Part shown: positions 1 through 7,318 of the stretch, in pieces
Layout: each line of letters opens with the position of its first letter
How positions within the stretch are numbered: the first letter of the stretch is position 1
NCBI GenBank assembly: GCA_031270925.1
Contig: JAISWY010000426.1
Location: 1-9,320 of the forward strand
Direction of reading: 5' to 3'
DNA from: Candidatus Symbiothrix sp.
Lineage (GTDB): Bacteria > Bacteroidota > Bacteroidia > Bacteroidales > Azobacteroidaceae
Length of the DNA: 9,320 nucleotides
The notes under the pieces: generated by a model
What the model was told of the DNA's origin: nothing
Databases searched by the model: none
Seen by the model: the letters and a program-made list of their open reading frames with translations, nothing else
Made by a program: the position numbers and the translations under genes

Positions 1-74
1 CAGCCTGTTCTCGGGTCACCTGCAAAACCCTGTGTTTAGCAGAGGCAACAGACCGCAGGTCTGAATAAGAATAA

Positions 75-102
75 CCCCCAATGAAGCGAAGCGATTGGGG
101 GG
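75..102. repeat. Local palindrome in left arm (CCCCCAAT...ATTGGGGG)
   Basis: A stem of CCCCCAAT (75-82) pairs with ATTGGGGG (94-101) around a loop built from GAAGCGAAGCG. The same unit appears inverted at 221-247 in the right arm, with one mismatch in the C/G run. GCGAAGCGA also recurs at 359-367, which suggests a repeat family that could be dispersed elsewhere in the genome. Confidence 0.75.
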
Positions 103-124
103 TGCGAGAAATACATCGACCACC

Positions 125-141
125 TCAACCCGAAGGGTTGA
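125..141. repeat. Perfect 7-bp hairpin with GAA loop
   Basis: TCAACCC (125-131), GAA, GGGTTGA (135-141) form a perfect stem-loop near the inner end of the left arm. The right arm holds the counterpart TCAACCC (178-184), a six-base loop, and GGGTTGA (191-197). The stems are identical while the loops differ in length and sequence, which suggests that the stem is the conserved part. Confidence 0.75.
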
Positions 142-177
142 ATATTCGAAATAAATTCTACTTGTTAATAGATATAT

Positions 178-197
178 TCAACCCACTTCGGGGTTGA
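178..197. repeat. 7-bp hairpin in right arm
   Basis: TCAACCC (178-184) pairs with GGGTTGA (191-197) around the loop ACTTCG. It mirrors the hairpin at 125-141 across the AT-rich centre of the large inverted repeat. Confidence 0.7.
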
Positions 198-220
198 GGG
201 GAGAGTGGTTATTTCTCTCT

Positions 221-247
221 CCCCCAATCGCTTCGCTTCATGGGGGG
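221..247. repeat. Local palindrome in right arm
   Basis: This is the inverted counterpart of the unit at 75-102. CCCCCAAT and ATGGGGGG flank the core CGCTTCGCTTC. The stem is slightly imperfect relative to the left copy (ATGG in place of ATTGG). Confidence 0.7.
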
Positions 248-345
248 TTATTAACATTCAGACCTGCGGTCTGTCGCTTCTACTTAACACAGGGTTTTGC
301 AACTGATCCCTGTTCACTCCCTTTTTCCCTTGACCGTCCCGTCCT

Positions 346-379
346 GTCGACCAAGGGAGCGAAGCGACCGCGTGGCGAC
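346..379. repeat. Small GC-rich imperfect palindrome
   Basis: GTCGACCA (346-353) pairs with TGGCGAC (373-379) with one bulged base. The interior holds GAGCGAAGCGACC, which shares its core with the palindromes of the large inverted repeat. It lies just outside that repeat and just before the AT-rich promoter region. It could be a relic of the same repeat family or a weak upstream terminator. No T-run follows directly, so I do not call a terminator. Confidence 0.5.
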
Positions 380-487
380 ATCTAATTTTAATTGAGCTGC
401 ATCGAAAAGTCAACAGCACCTCAAGAAAAGATTTAACCGTATTTATTTATTTTTTTTGCAAAAATGAAAAAATAAATGAAAAATTTA

Positions 488-518
488 TTTGTTTTTCTAA
501 TATTTTGATTTAATTTTG
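488..518 (+). promoter_or_regulatory. Bacteroidota-type promoter of the operon
   Basis: TTTG (488-491) is followed after 19 bases by TAATTTTG (511-518). This matches the -33 TTTG / -7 TAnnTTTG consensus read by the Bacteroidota primary sigma factor. Transcription would start near 524-527, leaving an untranslated leader of about 108 bases before the first gene at 634. I see no comparable promoter in the gaps between the later genes, which are mostly too short to hold one. Confidence 0.65.
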
Positions 519-633
519 CAAATATTTATCGGAATAATCAATAAAAGATGATTATATAGTATAAATAGCAGCTTGAATTGTACGATGAAGAAAAAAATGA
601 ATATCAAATATAAATCAAGAAAAGTAAAAGATT

Positions 634-1344
634 ATGCGATGCGAAAACTGTGGTTGGGACAATCCCGGCGGGAATACAAAATGTGAAAAGTGCGGCGTGC
701 CGCTCGAACAATCATTTGGTGATTCGAATACTCCTACTGTCCGGCAGGCAGCACAAGGGCTTGATGCAAATGGTGGCTTCGACTTGAAAAAAACAGTGGC
801 CGGTTGCCCCGAATGTGGTTATCCGGTTCGCCCGGGCGATATTCAATGCCCTCAGTGCGGTAACAATTTAGGTGGAAATCCTACCGTTCCGGAAAAGGAA
901 GAGCCAAAGCCGAAACCATCCCGAAAATCATTTGGCGGCACAGTTATTAAAGGCGCGGAAATTTCAAAAGATATTTCCGGTGAAAATTCCGACAAGAAAA
1001 CCGAAGAACCCGCCCGTTCTGCCGGCAAAAAGATTGTTGGATTTCTGGTAACTTACAGTCATACGCCGCTTGGCGAGTTTTTCCCCTTGTATGAAGGCCG
1101 GAATTTTGTTGGTAAATCATGTGAGAATAATGCGGTTATCAAAGGCGATGATAGCGTATCAGGCAAACATTTGTCTATTTTGTATCGTGCGGTAGATGGC
1201 AAGTTCAAGTTCAAAGACGAGCAATCGGTTAACGGCACGTTTATTAATGGAGAATTAATTGATGAAGGAGAATTGGCAAACAATGATATTATCGCTATCG
1301 GTTCAACTAAACTTGTATTGATGATAATTCCGAAAATAGAATAA
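634..1344 (+). CDS. Double zinc-ribbon and FHA domain protein
   Basis: This is a predicted cytosolic phosphothreonine-binding adaptor of 236 residues with no signal peptide or membrane helix. Two short zinc ribbons open the protein: Cys3, Cys6, Cys17, Cys20, and Cys58, Cys61, Cys72, Cys75. A charged Pro/Lys/Glu-rich linker (about 81-130) leads to an FHA domain at about 134-232. FHA landmarks are visible but altered: VGK (159-161) replaces the usual GR, SVSGKH (174-179) replaces SxxH with a preceding Arg, and SVNGTFING (198-206) is typical. FHA domains bind phosphothreonine peptides, so the altered arginine positions could weaken or change binding. The linker contains four Thr-Val pairs that might be phosphorylated. 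It is the first gene after the promoter and lies 7 bases before the kinase gene, which suggests a kinase partner or substrate. The start fits because the first Cys pair lies right behind it. Confidence 0.88.
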   Translation: MRCENCGWDNPGGNTKCEKCGVPLEQSFGDSNTPTVRQAAQGLDANGGFDLKKTVAGCPECGYPVRPGDIQCPQCGNNLGGNPTVPEKEEPKPKPSRKSFGGTVIKGAEISKDISGENSDKKTEEPARSAGKKIVGFLVTYSHTPLGEFFPLYEGRNFVGKSCENNAVIKGDDSVSGKHLSILYRAVDGKFKFKDEQSVNGTFINGELIDEGELANNDIIAIGSTKLVLMIIPKIE

Positions 1345-1351
1345 AAGCGAG

Positions 1352-2641
1352 ATGGGAACAGTAGTACAACGTTGCGATTTCGGAAAAGGCGATCGCATTG
1401 GCGGAAAGTATCGAGTAGAAAACGAACTTGGTGAAGGTAGTTTCGGTAAAGTTTTCAAAGTAAAGGACAGCAAGGGCGATATTTATGCCTTGAAATTGTT
1501 AAAACTTTGGGAAGTCCATCCCGATATTCGTCAGCAGTTGGTGGATCGTTTCGATATGGAATTTGAAACAGGACGAATCAGCAGCAATTATCTGGTACAT
1601 TCGCTTGACCACGGTTTGGTGGAAGGCAATCCGTATATTGTAATGGAGTTTTGCCCCGGCGGCGACCTTTTGCAGTTGCGTAATCCCGATTTGACAAAAA
1701 TAGGAAAACAAGTGCTTTATGGCTTGAAAGACTTGCACGCCTGCGGAAAAGTGCATCGCGACCTGAAACCCGAAAATGTGCTGTTGCGCGAAGACGGCTC
1801 GGCGGTTCTGACCGATTTCGGCATTTCGGGCGACCGCAATAAGCGTATGACCGAGCGCAATATTATGGGCAAGCCAACACAGATTTTCGGTACTTACGCC
1901 TATATGCCGCCCGAACAAGTCAAACCCAAACGAGGCGATGCTACGGTTTTGCCCACCACCGATATTTTTTCTTTCGGCGTAATGATGTACCAACTCATTA
2001 CCGGCAAATTGCCTTTCGGTGAACTGAACAACGAAAACGATGTGGTGCTTTATATACGGAACGGCGAAAACGGAAATTGGAATCGCACTCTTTTGCAAAA
2101 ACGGAATGTCGCTTTCTGCAAAGTGATAGAGGGTTGCCTTATGCCTGATTATAAGGAGCGATTGCCAACGATTGATAAAGTATTGGAATTGATGCCTGAT
2201 GACAGCAAGAATATAAACAGTTCATACAAGCCGACTTACAATGACAATGCTCCGCAAATGAGTATCCATAACGGCGTATTGTTGCGTATTATGCAGGGCG
2301 AAGAGTATGGGCGAACTTATAAACTCGACGAACTCTTGCACGGCGGGCGGCGTGTTATCACGGTGGGAAGGCAAGATGCAAGCGTAAATAATCTTTTGCC
2401 GGTCAGGGAAGAAGAAAGTTGCTATATCTCGCGCAAACACTGTACGCTGGAAGTGGATTTTTCTACAGGACAATGGTATATCCGCGACGGGCAGTGGGAC
2501 AGAGCCGCAACTGACAATTGGAAACATTCCTTGAACGGCACTTATGTTAATTCTACCGAAGTAACGGGATATGGTATCGTTTTTCGGCCGGGAGATATTA
2601 TTTCGATTGGCGATGTGAAATTAAGAGTGGAAGGATATTAA
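1352..2641 (+). CDS. Ser/Thr protein kinase with C-terminal FHA domain
   Basis: This is a Hanks-type (eukaryotic-like) kinase of 429 residues, predicted to be cytosolic because no membrane helix is seen. The kinase domain spans about 20-280: glycine loop GEGSFGKV (27-34), ATP lysine Lys48 in ALK, catalytic HRDLKPEN (135-142), DFG (155-157), and MPPEQ in the APE position (185-189). All key catalytic residues are present, so it should be active. The activation segment offers Thr167, Thr176 and Thr181 as possible autophosphorylation sites. A C-terminal FHA domain (about 309-427) carries VGR (338-340), SRKH (360-363) and SLNGTYVN (393-400), and has a longer insertion than usual before that last motif. 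Unlike PknB-type kinases it lacks PASTA repeats and a membrane anchor, so the envelope link must come from other proteins. The in-cis FHA could recruit phosphorylated partners or the kinase itself. Confidence 0.95.
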   Translation: MGTVVQRCDFGKGDRIGGKYRVENELGEGSFGKVFKVKDSKGDIYALKLLKLWEVHPDIRQQLVDRFDMEFETGRISSNYLVHSLDHGLVEGNPYIVMEFCPGGDLLQLRNPDLTKIGKQVLYGLKDLHACGKVHRDLKPENVLLREDGSAVLTDFGISGDRNKRMTERNIMGKPTQIFGTYAYMPPEQVKPKRGDATVLPTTDIFSFGVMMYQLITGKLPFGELNNENDVVLYIRNGENGNWNRTLLQKRNVAFCKVIEGCLMPDYKERLPTIDKVLELMPDDSKNINSSYKPTYNDNAPQMSIHNGVLLRIMQGEEYGRTYKLDELLHGGRRVITVGRQDASVNNLLPVREEESCYISRKHCTLEVDFSTGQWYIRDGQWDRAATDNWKHSLNGTYVNSTEVTGYGIVFRPGDIISIGDVKLRVEGY

Positions 2642-2656
2642 AAAGTTACGAATCTT

Positions 2657-3937
2657 ATGAAACGAATAATTACATTAATGTTGGCAGGCTTTTTCTTGTT
2701 TGGAGCAGATGCGCAAATCAAAAAACCAACAACGTCTGTCCCAAGTGGAGGAGAGAATACACCCAGTCCGAAACCGAAAGCAATAAGCCTGCATGTATCC
2801 GAAACGGAAGTCTATTTTGCTGCAAAGGGAGGCGTTAAAACCCTGACCGTAAGAACCAACGCTTCGTCTTGGTCGGTCTCGGCGGAATCGAGCTGGTGCC
2901 CGGCGAAAAAATCGGGAACTTCACTGATTCTGAATTGTGCGGCAAATATAAGCAGCAGTTTGCGGGATGACTATTTTTACGTGAATGCAGGTGGTAAACA
3001 AGTGAGAGTATCTATTCGTCAGCAAGCTAAGCAAGAATCGATTTCTTTAAGCTTATCAACTACCGAAGTGGTGTTTGAAGCCGGCGGCGGAACTGAAACC
3101 GTCAATGTATATACCAATGCTGCCTCTTGGAGTACGCCCGTCGGTGTGGCAAGTTGGATCACTAAAACCCACTACTCAACATATATTAGTCTTTCGGCAA
3201 GTGCAAACACTTCAACGGACGAGCGAACCGATTATTTTAATGTACAGGCAGGTGATGAAATTATAAGAGTAAATATCAAACAGAAAGGGAAATCTTCCTC
3301 AACCAATGAAAATAATATAAAATTTTCTTTATTAAGCGACGGTTGGTACATTAAGTTGAAAGAAGCGATAATTAATAATCCGTCGTATTCTTATAGTGAC
3401 GGAAGCAAGTACAAGGGCCAAATGACAGGAACAACGTTTTCAGGACTTGGTGCAGTATTTTTTGCCGGCAGCGGGTCTATTTATGTTGGGAGCTGGAGTA
3501 ATGATAAAAGACACGGTCAGGGAATTTATATAGTCAATAAAGACGATTATCATATAAGCAATTGTCCGAATTGTAAGTTTTATACAGGACGATGGGAAGA
3601 AGGGCTTAAATCGGGATACGGAACTTGTTATGGGCCAAATGGCGTTTTTATTGATTATGGTACATACACAAACGATTATCCGTCATCAAGTTATACTCCG
3701 GATGGATATGAAGAGTCTTCGTACAGGTTCAAAACGATTAATTATGACAGTGGAAATAAATATATCGGAGAAACCAAAGATGGACAGCGGCATGGACTCG
3801 GCATATTCTTGTGGGGTAACGGAGGCCTTTGGTTTGGCGGCTGGCAGGATGGCATACGGGATGGATATGGTATTTACATAGATTACAATGGCAGTATAAC
3901 AACAGGTAGTTGGGATGGAGATACCTATTCCCCTTAG
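2657..3937 (+). CDS. Secreted protein with two BACON domains and MORN repeats
   Basis: The 426-residue product begins with a signal peptide (MKR, then a hydrophobic stretch, likely cut after Ala19 in ADA-Q), so it is exported. There is no lipobox. Two BACON domains follow, at about 42-117 and 128-209, each with the typical N-A-S-W-(S) core and a closing strand ending in I-(R/K)-Q. BACON domains are Bacteroidota beta-sandwiches, often attached to glycoside hydrolases or other surface proteins. The C-terminal half carries about five to six MORN-type repeats (starting near 247, 273, 307, 366, 390 and a short one at 413) with the Y-x-G-x-W...G-x-G pattern. A CPNC motif (Cys303, Cys306) sits at the start of the third repeat. 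Cys81 and Cys94 in the first BACON domain could form a disulfide. No catalytic site is recognised, so a structural or binding role at the envelope is likely. Its place in a kinase/FHA operon is unusual. Confidence 0.88.
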   Translation: MKRIITLMLAGFFLFGADAQIKKPTTSVPSGGENTPSPKPKAISLHVSETEVYFAAKGGVKTLTVRTNASSWSVSAESSWCPAKKSGTSLILNCAANISSSLRDDYFYVNAGGKQVRVSIRQQAKQESISLSLSTTEVVFEAGGGTETVNVYTNAASWSTPVGVASWITKTHYSTYISLSASANTSTDERTDYFNVQAGDEIIRVNIKQKGKSSSTNENNIKFSLLSDGWYIKLKEAIINNPSYSYSDGSKYKGQMTGTTFSGLGAVFFAGSGSIYVGSWSNDKRHGQGIYIVNKDDYHISNCPNCKFYTGRWEEGLKSGYGTCYGPNGVFIDYGTYTNDYPSSSYTPDGYEESSYRFKTINYDSGNKYIGETKDGQRHGLGIFLWGNGGLWFGGWQDGIRDGYGIYIDYNGSITTGSWDGDTYSP

Positions 3938-3964
3938 TAATAATAATTTAGATTCAATAAAATC

Positions 3965-4552
3965 ATGAAAGTAATAACAGCAGGCAGAAGTTCCAGCAAC
4001 ACCATTACGGTCGATGACGAAAAAGCGTCGCGCCGCCATTGCCAAATAACGCAAGACGATTACGGCAGATGCAGCATCGTCGATTTAAATTCCACCAACG
4101 GAACGTATGTAAATGAAAGACGGATAACGAGTGAATACTACCTCAATCCAAATGATATGGTGCGTATTGGGCGTACTACGATTCCGTGGCAAAGATATGT
4201 AGCCGGTGGAGCAACCGCTCGTCATACGCAACGAACTGTCGGAAGGGACAATAATCAACCCGTTGTGGTAAATGTCAATCAGCCGCCGAAAAACAGTTAC
4301 AGACCCAATCTATCGGAAGAATCTGTAAATTCGGGCTATGGCGTGGCGGCTCTTGTTTGCGGCATTGTCGGGATTTTCCTGTTTGGAATAATTCTCGGCA
4401 CGCTTGCCGTAATTTTCGGCGCGGTCAGTATCAAACGGAATGAAAAACGCAAAGGTTGTGGCATTGCCGGTTTGATTCTCGGTATTTTGGACTTGGCGCT
4501 CTACATTATCATTCTGTTAATAGCAGGCTCTCTGTTCTTTTGGGCTTTATAA
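3965..4552 (+). CDS. FHA domain protein with DUF4190-like membrane tail
   Basis: The 195-residue product starts directly with an FHA domain (about 1-75): GR (7-8), SRRH (22-25) and STNGTYVN (43-50) are all canonical, so phosphothreonine binding is likely. A polar linker (about 78-118) contains Gln/Asn-rich sequence and a Thr-Val pair (Thr91). Two hydrophobic segments (about 125-153 and 163-191) are separated by a basic-rich loop with KRNEKRKGCG. The first ends in GAVSIKRNE and the second begins GIAGLILGIL, a pattern like DUF4190 proteins. With both ends inside, the FHA domain would sit on the cytosolic face of the inner membrane. A likely role is to tether a phosphorylated partner to the membrane. 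No enzyme motif is seen. Confidence 0.9.
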   Translation: MKVITAGRSSSNTITVDDEKASRRHCQITQDDYGRCSIVDLNSTNGTYVNERRITSEYYLNPNDMVRIGRTTIPWQRYVAGGATARHTQRTVGRDNNQPVVVNVNQPPKNSYRPNLSEESVNSGYGVAALVCGIVGIFLFGIILGTLAVIFGAVSIKRNEKRKGCGIAGLILGILDLALYIIILLIAGSLFFWAL

Positions 4553-4587
4553 AAATTGGTAGCGAATAAAAAATAACGAGTTATATT

Positions 4588-4896
4588 ATGAATGCTAAAT
4601 TTGATATTAGTCAGTATCAACGTCATAACGAAAGAGAAAAAACTTCGCAAACGAAACGAACGCTTATCTCTGACAACGCACTAAACTCTGATATTGTTAT
4701 TGAGAACGGTTCAAAAGATATAAAAAATGGAGGAATCGAACTTCTCGCAGGTCTTGGTATTGCCGTTGCAGGTAGTATTGCCTCTGCTGTAAGTAGTAAT
4801 CGTATCTTTATTGGCGCTTTTGTTTTAGGAGGCGTGTATATCATAAAAGGGCTTTATCTCATTGTAAAAGGGCTTATCAAGAAAATTAGAAATTAA
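4588..4896 (+). CDS. Small two-helix membrane protein, unknown function
   Basis: I do not recognise this 102-residue protein. The first 45 residues are polar and rich in Asn, Ser and charged residues. Two hydrophobic segments follow (about 48-68, rich in Gly/Ala/Ile/Ser, and about 72-95), and the C-terminus is basic (IKKIRN). A hairpin membrane protein with a cytosolic N-terminal tail is the simplest topology. The gene lies 35 bases after the FHA/DUF4190 gene and 25 bases before the protease gene, on the same strand. The likely job is an accessory subunit of the neighbouring membrane proteins, but this rests on position only. The coding call is supported by its place in the gene array and by its membrane-protein composition. 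Confidence 0.72.
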   Translation: MNAKFDISQYQRHNEREKTSQTKRTLISDNALNSDIVIENGSKDIKNGGIELLAGLGIAVAGSIASAVSSNRIFIGAFVLGGVYIIKGLYLIVKGLIKKIRN

Positions 4897-4921
4897 TTAC
4901 AGAACATTTATTAAAAAAATT

Positions 4922-6427
4922 ATGGCACAAGCAACACAACCCTACAAAAAGACTCTTTCCGGTAGTATAGGAGCCGGTATGGGGTCGCTTTTCGGCGGTT
5001 CGGGAAAATCATATTATATTCTCGAACACAAAATCAGTTCGAAATTTCATAAGGCGGGCGAATCTCAGGAAATTATCGTTGACCAAATCGAGATGGGTCG
5101 CGACTCGCGCTGCCAAGTGCGTTTCGACGAAAGTTTCCCTACGGTTAGCCGCCGGCACGCCGCCATCGTCAAAGACGGCGACAAATGGAAATTGGTACAA
5201 ATTTCTCAAACCAATCCTACATTACTAAACGGCAAGCCCGTTCAGCGAGAATGGTATCTGCAAAGCGGCGACGATATTCAACTTGCCACCGGCGGACCGC
5301 GGCTTGGGTTTATCATTCCCACCGGAAACAAGGCAACGGTAGGCAGTATCGGGCTTTCGCGCCGCCTGAGCTTATTCCGCCAACAAGCATTGAAGCCTTA
5401 CAAGACGGCGATAACGGTGCTTTGTGTTTTGTTGTTCCTTGTTACGGCAGGCGGCGTCGGTTATGGTATTTGGTCGGGTGGTAAACTGAATGAATACGAA
5501 AGCGCTATCGGTAAACTAATTTATAAAAACGGCGAATTAAAGAGCCTCGTGGATTCTATCAGCAATCTTCCGCCGCAAAAACCGACGGTTATAAAGGAGG
5601 TTGTTTCGCCCTCGCAAAATATCGCTGCATTAATTGCACCTTTAAAACAAAGCGTATATTACATCACAACCAAAACCTATTGCGATATAGATGGTGAGGT
5701 GAAATTGATAGGACGTTCGGGAGGAAGCGGGTTTTTGCTTTCCGATGGACGATTTGTTACGGCTCGACATTGTGTTGAAAGTTGGTTGTATCCTTCTTCC
5801 GAAGAGGAGGTGATTGCCAATATCGGAGCGGAATCATACGAGAATTTTAAGGTGTATTCCGAAATTACAGCCTATTCAACGAATGATAAATTTACACTGA
5901 GAAGTTCCGATTTTGTCATAAACAGAAGTTATGATGTTGTTAAGGAAATTGAGTTTGATGATGAAGGTAATCCGCTCAAACTGAGGTTTGCTACTCCCGG
6001 AAATAGTTTCGGTACGGGAAAAATGTGGTCTTCCGATTGGGCTTATGCTTATGTGCCTAAAAGTTCGGGTTTGACGGTCGATTATTCGGCTTCCGTCTCT
6101 CTGAAAGCAGGAGAAGAAATGCACGTATTGGGATTTCCTGCCGGATTGGGTGTTGATGACGGAGAAAAACTCATTGAACCGATCTATAACAAGATGTCCG
6201 TTTCACGCGACGGCTTAAATACCGACGATTGCATTATGGTATCGCAAGGGGTTGCTCATGGAAATTCGGGAGGGCCTGTTTTCGTATTGCGAAATAACCG
6301 CCTGGTTGTGGTGGGTATTGTTTCTCGCTTAGGCAGCAGTACGCAACAAGTGGATGAAACCGGCCATTTGACCCAACAACAGCAACAATACGACCTGATG
6401 GTTCCGATTAGTAAAATTCAAAAGTAA
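4922..6427 (+). CDS. FHA, transmembrane and trypsin-like serine protease fusion
   Basis: This 501-residue protein has three parts. After a Gly/Ser-rich start comes an FHA domain (about 30-130) with MGR (58-60), SRRH (76-79) and NPTLLNG (98-104; Pro-Thr in place of the usual Ser-x-Asn). A single membrane helix (about 160-184) follows basic residues, so the FHA domain should be inside and the rest outside. A short coiled coil (about 186-210) leads to a chymotrypsin-fold protease (about 235-500). The triad is visible: His283 in TARHC, Asp372 in SDWA, and Ser449 in GNSGGP. The fold resembles HtrA/S1C proteases, but no PDZ domain follows. Cys254 and Cys284 could form a disulfide. A run of five Gln lies near the C-terminus. 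The insertion between His and Asp (about 285-370) is long. The substrate is unknown. The next gene begins one base after the stop. Confidence 0.93.
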   Translation: MAQATQPYKKTLSGSIGAGMGSLFGGSGKSYYILEHKISSKFHKAGESQEIIVDQIEMGRDSRCQVRFDESFPTVSRRHAAIVKDGDKWKLVQISQTNPTLLNGKPVQREWYLQSGDDIQLATGGPRLGFIIPTGNKATVGSIGLSRRLSLFRQQALKPYKTAITVLCVLLFLVTAGGVGYGIWSGGKLNEYESAIGKLIYKNGELKSLVDSISNLPPQKPTVIKEVVSPSQNIAALIAPLKQSVYYITTKTYCDIDGEVKLIGRSGGSGFLLSDGRFVTARHCVESWLYPSSEEEVIANIGAESYENFKVYSEITAYSTNDKFTLRSSDFVINRSYDVVKEIEFDDEGNPLKLRFATPGNSFGTGKMWSSDWAYAYVPKSSGLTVDYSASVSLKAGEEMHVLGFPAGLGVDDGEKLIEPIYNKMSVSRDGLNTDDCIMVSQGVAHGNSGGPVFVLRNNRLVVVGIVSRLGSSTQQVDETGHLTQQQQQYDLMVPISKIQK

Positions 6428-6428
6428 A

Positions 6429-7283
6429 ATGGTTATGAAAGTGAAATTTGTTTATTTGTCATTATTGTTGTTTGGGCAATCGTTGATTGCCCAAACCTAT
6501 AATCCGTTTTCGACTTCCAATCAGTTAATCGAAGACGCTGTTAAAAACAGCTTTGTAGTTATTCATCAGCGTTATCAGTTACAGGACAGCGCCGGCGCTT
6601 TTTACGGCGCCGACGGCAAAGACTATTTCGGCGAATCCTACTCGCTTGCCGTGAAAACGCAAGAAGGATATTTGATAGACAATTCGGCTTTATATCCTTG
6701 GAAAACCGACAGCCGCTTTGAGCCGTATAACGGCAGTGAAGAGTATAAACCTGTCCTTTCGGAATCGAAATACCGTCAATGGAATGATAGCGTTTATACC
6801 GATCAATTCGCCGCTTTCAAAACGAATGAAGCCGAGATAATCTTGGAAAATGCGAGTTATTTCATGCCCGGCTCCCAATTTGGGAATGAAGGTTTATCGG
6901 TCAAAGAATTGGCCGATAAAAACGAAGGATGGCTGGTATGTGTTGTCGCCGGTCAAGCCTTATTATCGGATAGCGTCGCCAAATTGAGCCTCGTTGTTTA
7001 CCGTTGGGAAATGAAAACCGAAGCAGACAAATCCGTTTACGAAATAAATCCCAAGGTTCCTTCCGGGAAAACGGTTGTGGGCGGTATTTATGTTTTGCCC
7101 GAAGTAACCGGTATAGGTGTGCTTTCGTTTCGTCTCTTGGCTACACTTCATTCTGCAAGTGGAGAAAAATGGCAGCTTCTACCTGTTGTAAATGAAACGG
7201 TTGAGGAGGCGACTGTCTCGGACAAAAAAAATTGTAATAAGCAAGTTGTTAAACCTACACTGATTGAAAAAAACAGCAACTGA
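6429..7283 (+). CDS. Secreted protein of unknown function
   Basis: I do not recognise this 284-residue protein. A signal peptide is clear: a Lys-containing start, a hydrophobic core, and a likely cut after Ala21 (SLIA-QT), so the mature form is exported and has no lipobox. Translation could start at the second ATG (6435), which gives a more usual MKVK start; the signal peptide is intact either way. The mature part alternates aromatic and charged residues and looks like a soluble mixed alpha/beta or beta-rich domain. Its C-terminus is Lys/Asn-rich and ends with no anchor. The gene follows the protease stop by one base, so the two are probably co-translated, and the product is a candidate substrate, inhibitor or cofactor of that protease. 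Confidence 0.85.
   Translation: MVMKVKFVYLSLLLFGQSLIAQTYNPFSTSNQLIEDAVKNSFVVIHQRYQLQDSAGAFYGADGKDYFGESYSLAVKTQEGYLIDNSALYPWKTDSRFEPYNGSEEYKPVLSESKYRQWNDSVYTDQFAAFKTNEAEIILENASYFMPGSQFGNEGLSVKELADKNEGWLVCVVAGQALLSDSVAKLSLVVYRWEMKTEADKSVYEINPKVPSGKTVVGGIYVLPEVTGIGVLSFRLLATLHSASGEKWQLLPVVNETVEEATVSDKKNCNKQVVKPTLIEKNSN
6471..6495 (+). repeat. Perfect 11-bp hairpin inside the signal-peptide coding region
   Basis: TTTGGGCAATC (6471-6481), loop GTT, GATTGCCCAAA (6485-6495) is a perfect inverted repeat. It lies about 40 bases after the start codon, inside the codons for the signal peptide. In the mRNA it could slow ribosomes during export targeting or protect the transcript, or it could be a chance result of the residues FGQSLIAQ. 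No U-run follows, so it does not look like a terminator. Confidence 0.75.
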
Positions 7284-7310
7284 TAAAAATATAACAAAAT
7301 ATAAAAAATA

Positions 7311-7318
7311 AAGGAAAT
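7311..7318 (+). promoter_or_regulatory. Purine-rich ribosome binding site of the PP2C gene
   Basis: AAGGAAAT ends directly before the ATG at 7319. The AGGA core is the most Shine-Dalgarno-like sequence ahead of any gene in the window; the others have A/T-rich leaders. The 35-base gap is almost pure A/T otherwise, which would keep the start region unstructured. It supports the chosen start. Confidence 0.4.

Larger units (their letters stand above)
22..300. repeat. Large imperfect inverted repeat with nested palindromes
   Basis: The arms (about 22-145 and 174-300) are reverse complements over most of their length, around an AT-rich centre (146-173). Matching blocks lie in register: 22-36 with 286-300 (GCAAAACCCTGTGTT), 49-66 with 256-273, 70-79 with 243-252, 75-102 with 221-247, and about 123-145 with 174-199. 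Short unpaired patches and small length differences separate the blocks. Each arm also holds its own local palindromes. The whole unit could fold as a giant cruciform or RNA hairpin. It resembles REP/BIME-like or MITE-like non-coding elements, but no terminal target duplication can be shown from this window, so its class is uncertain. Confidence 0.85.
1..487. other. Non-coding, repeat-rich upstream region
   Basis: No convincing gene is seen here. The only open frame of note (194-385, 63 codons) lies inside one arm of the large inverted repeat and runs through its palindromes; its product is Pro/Arg/Leu-rich with no recognisable domain, so I treat it as spurious. The first 380 bases are rich in short GC-containing palindromes. 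From about 381 the base composition shifts sharply to AT. An A/T-only hairpin is possible there (arms 445-455 and 467-477, 11-base loop), but it has no GC stem and I do not call it a terminator. The left edge of the window may cut a preceding gene or repeat. Confidence 0.7.
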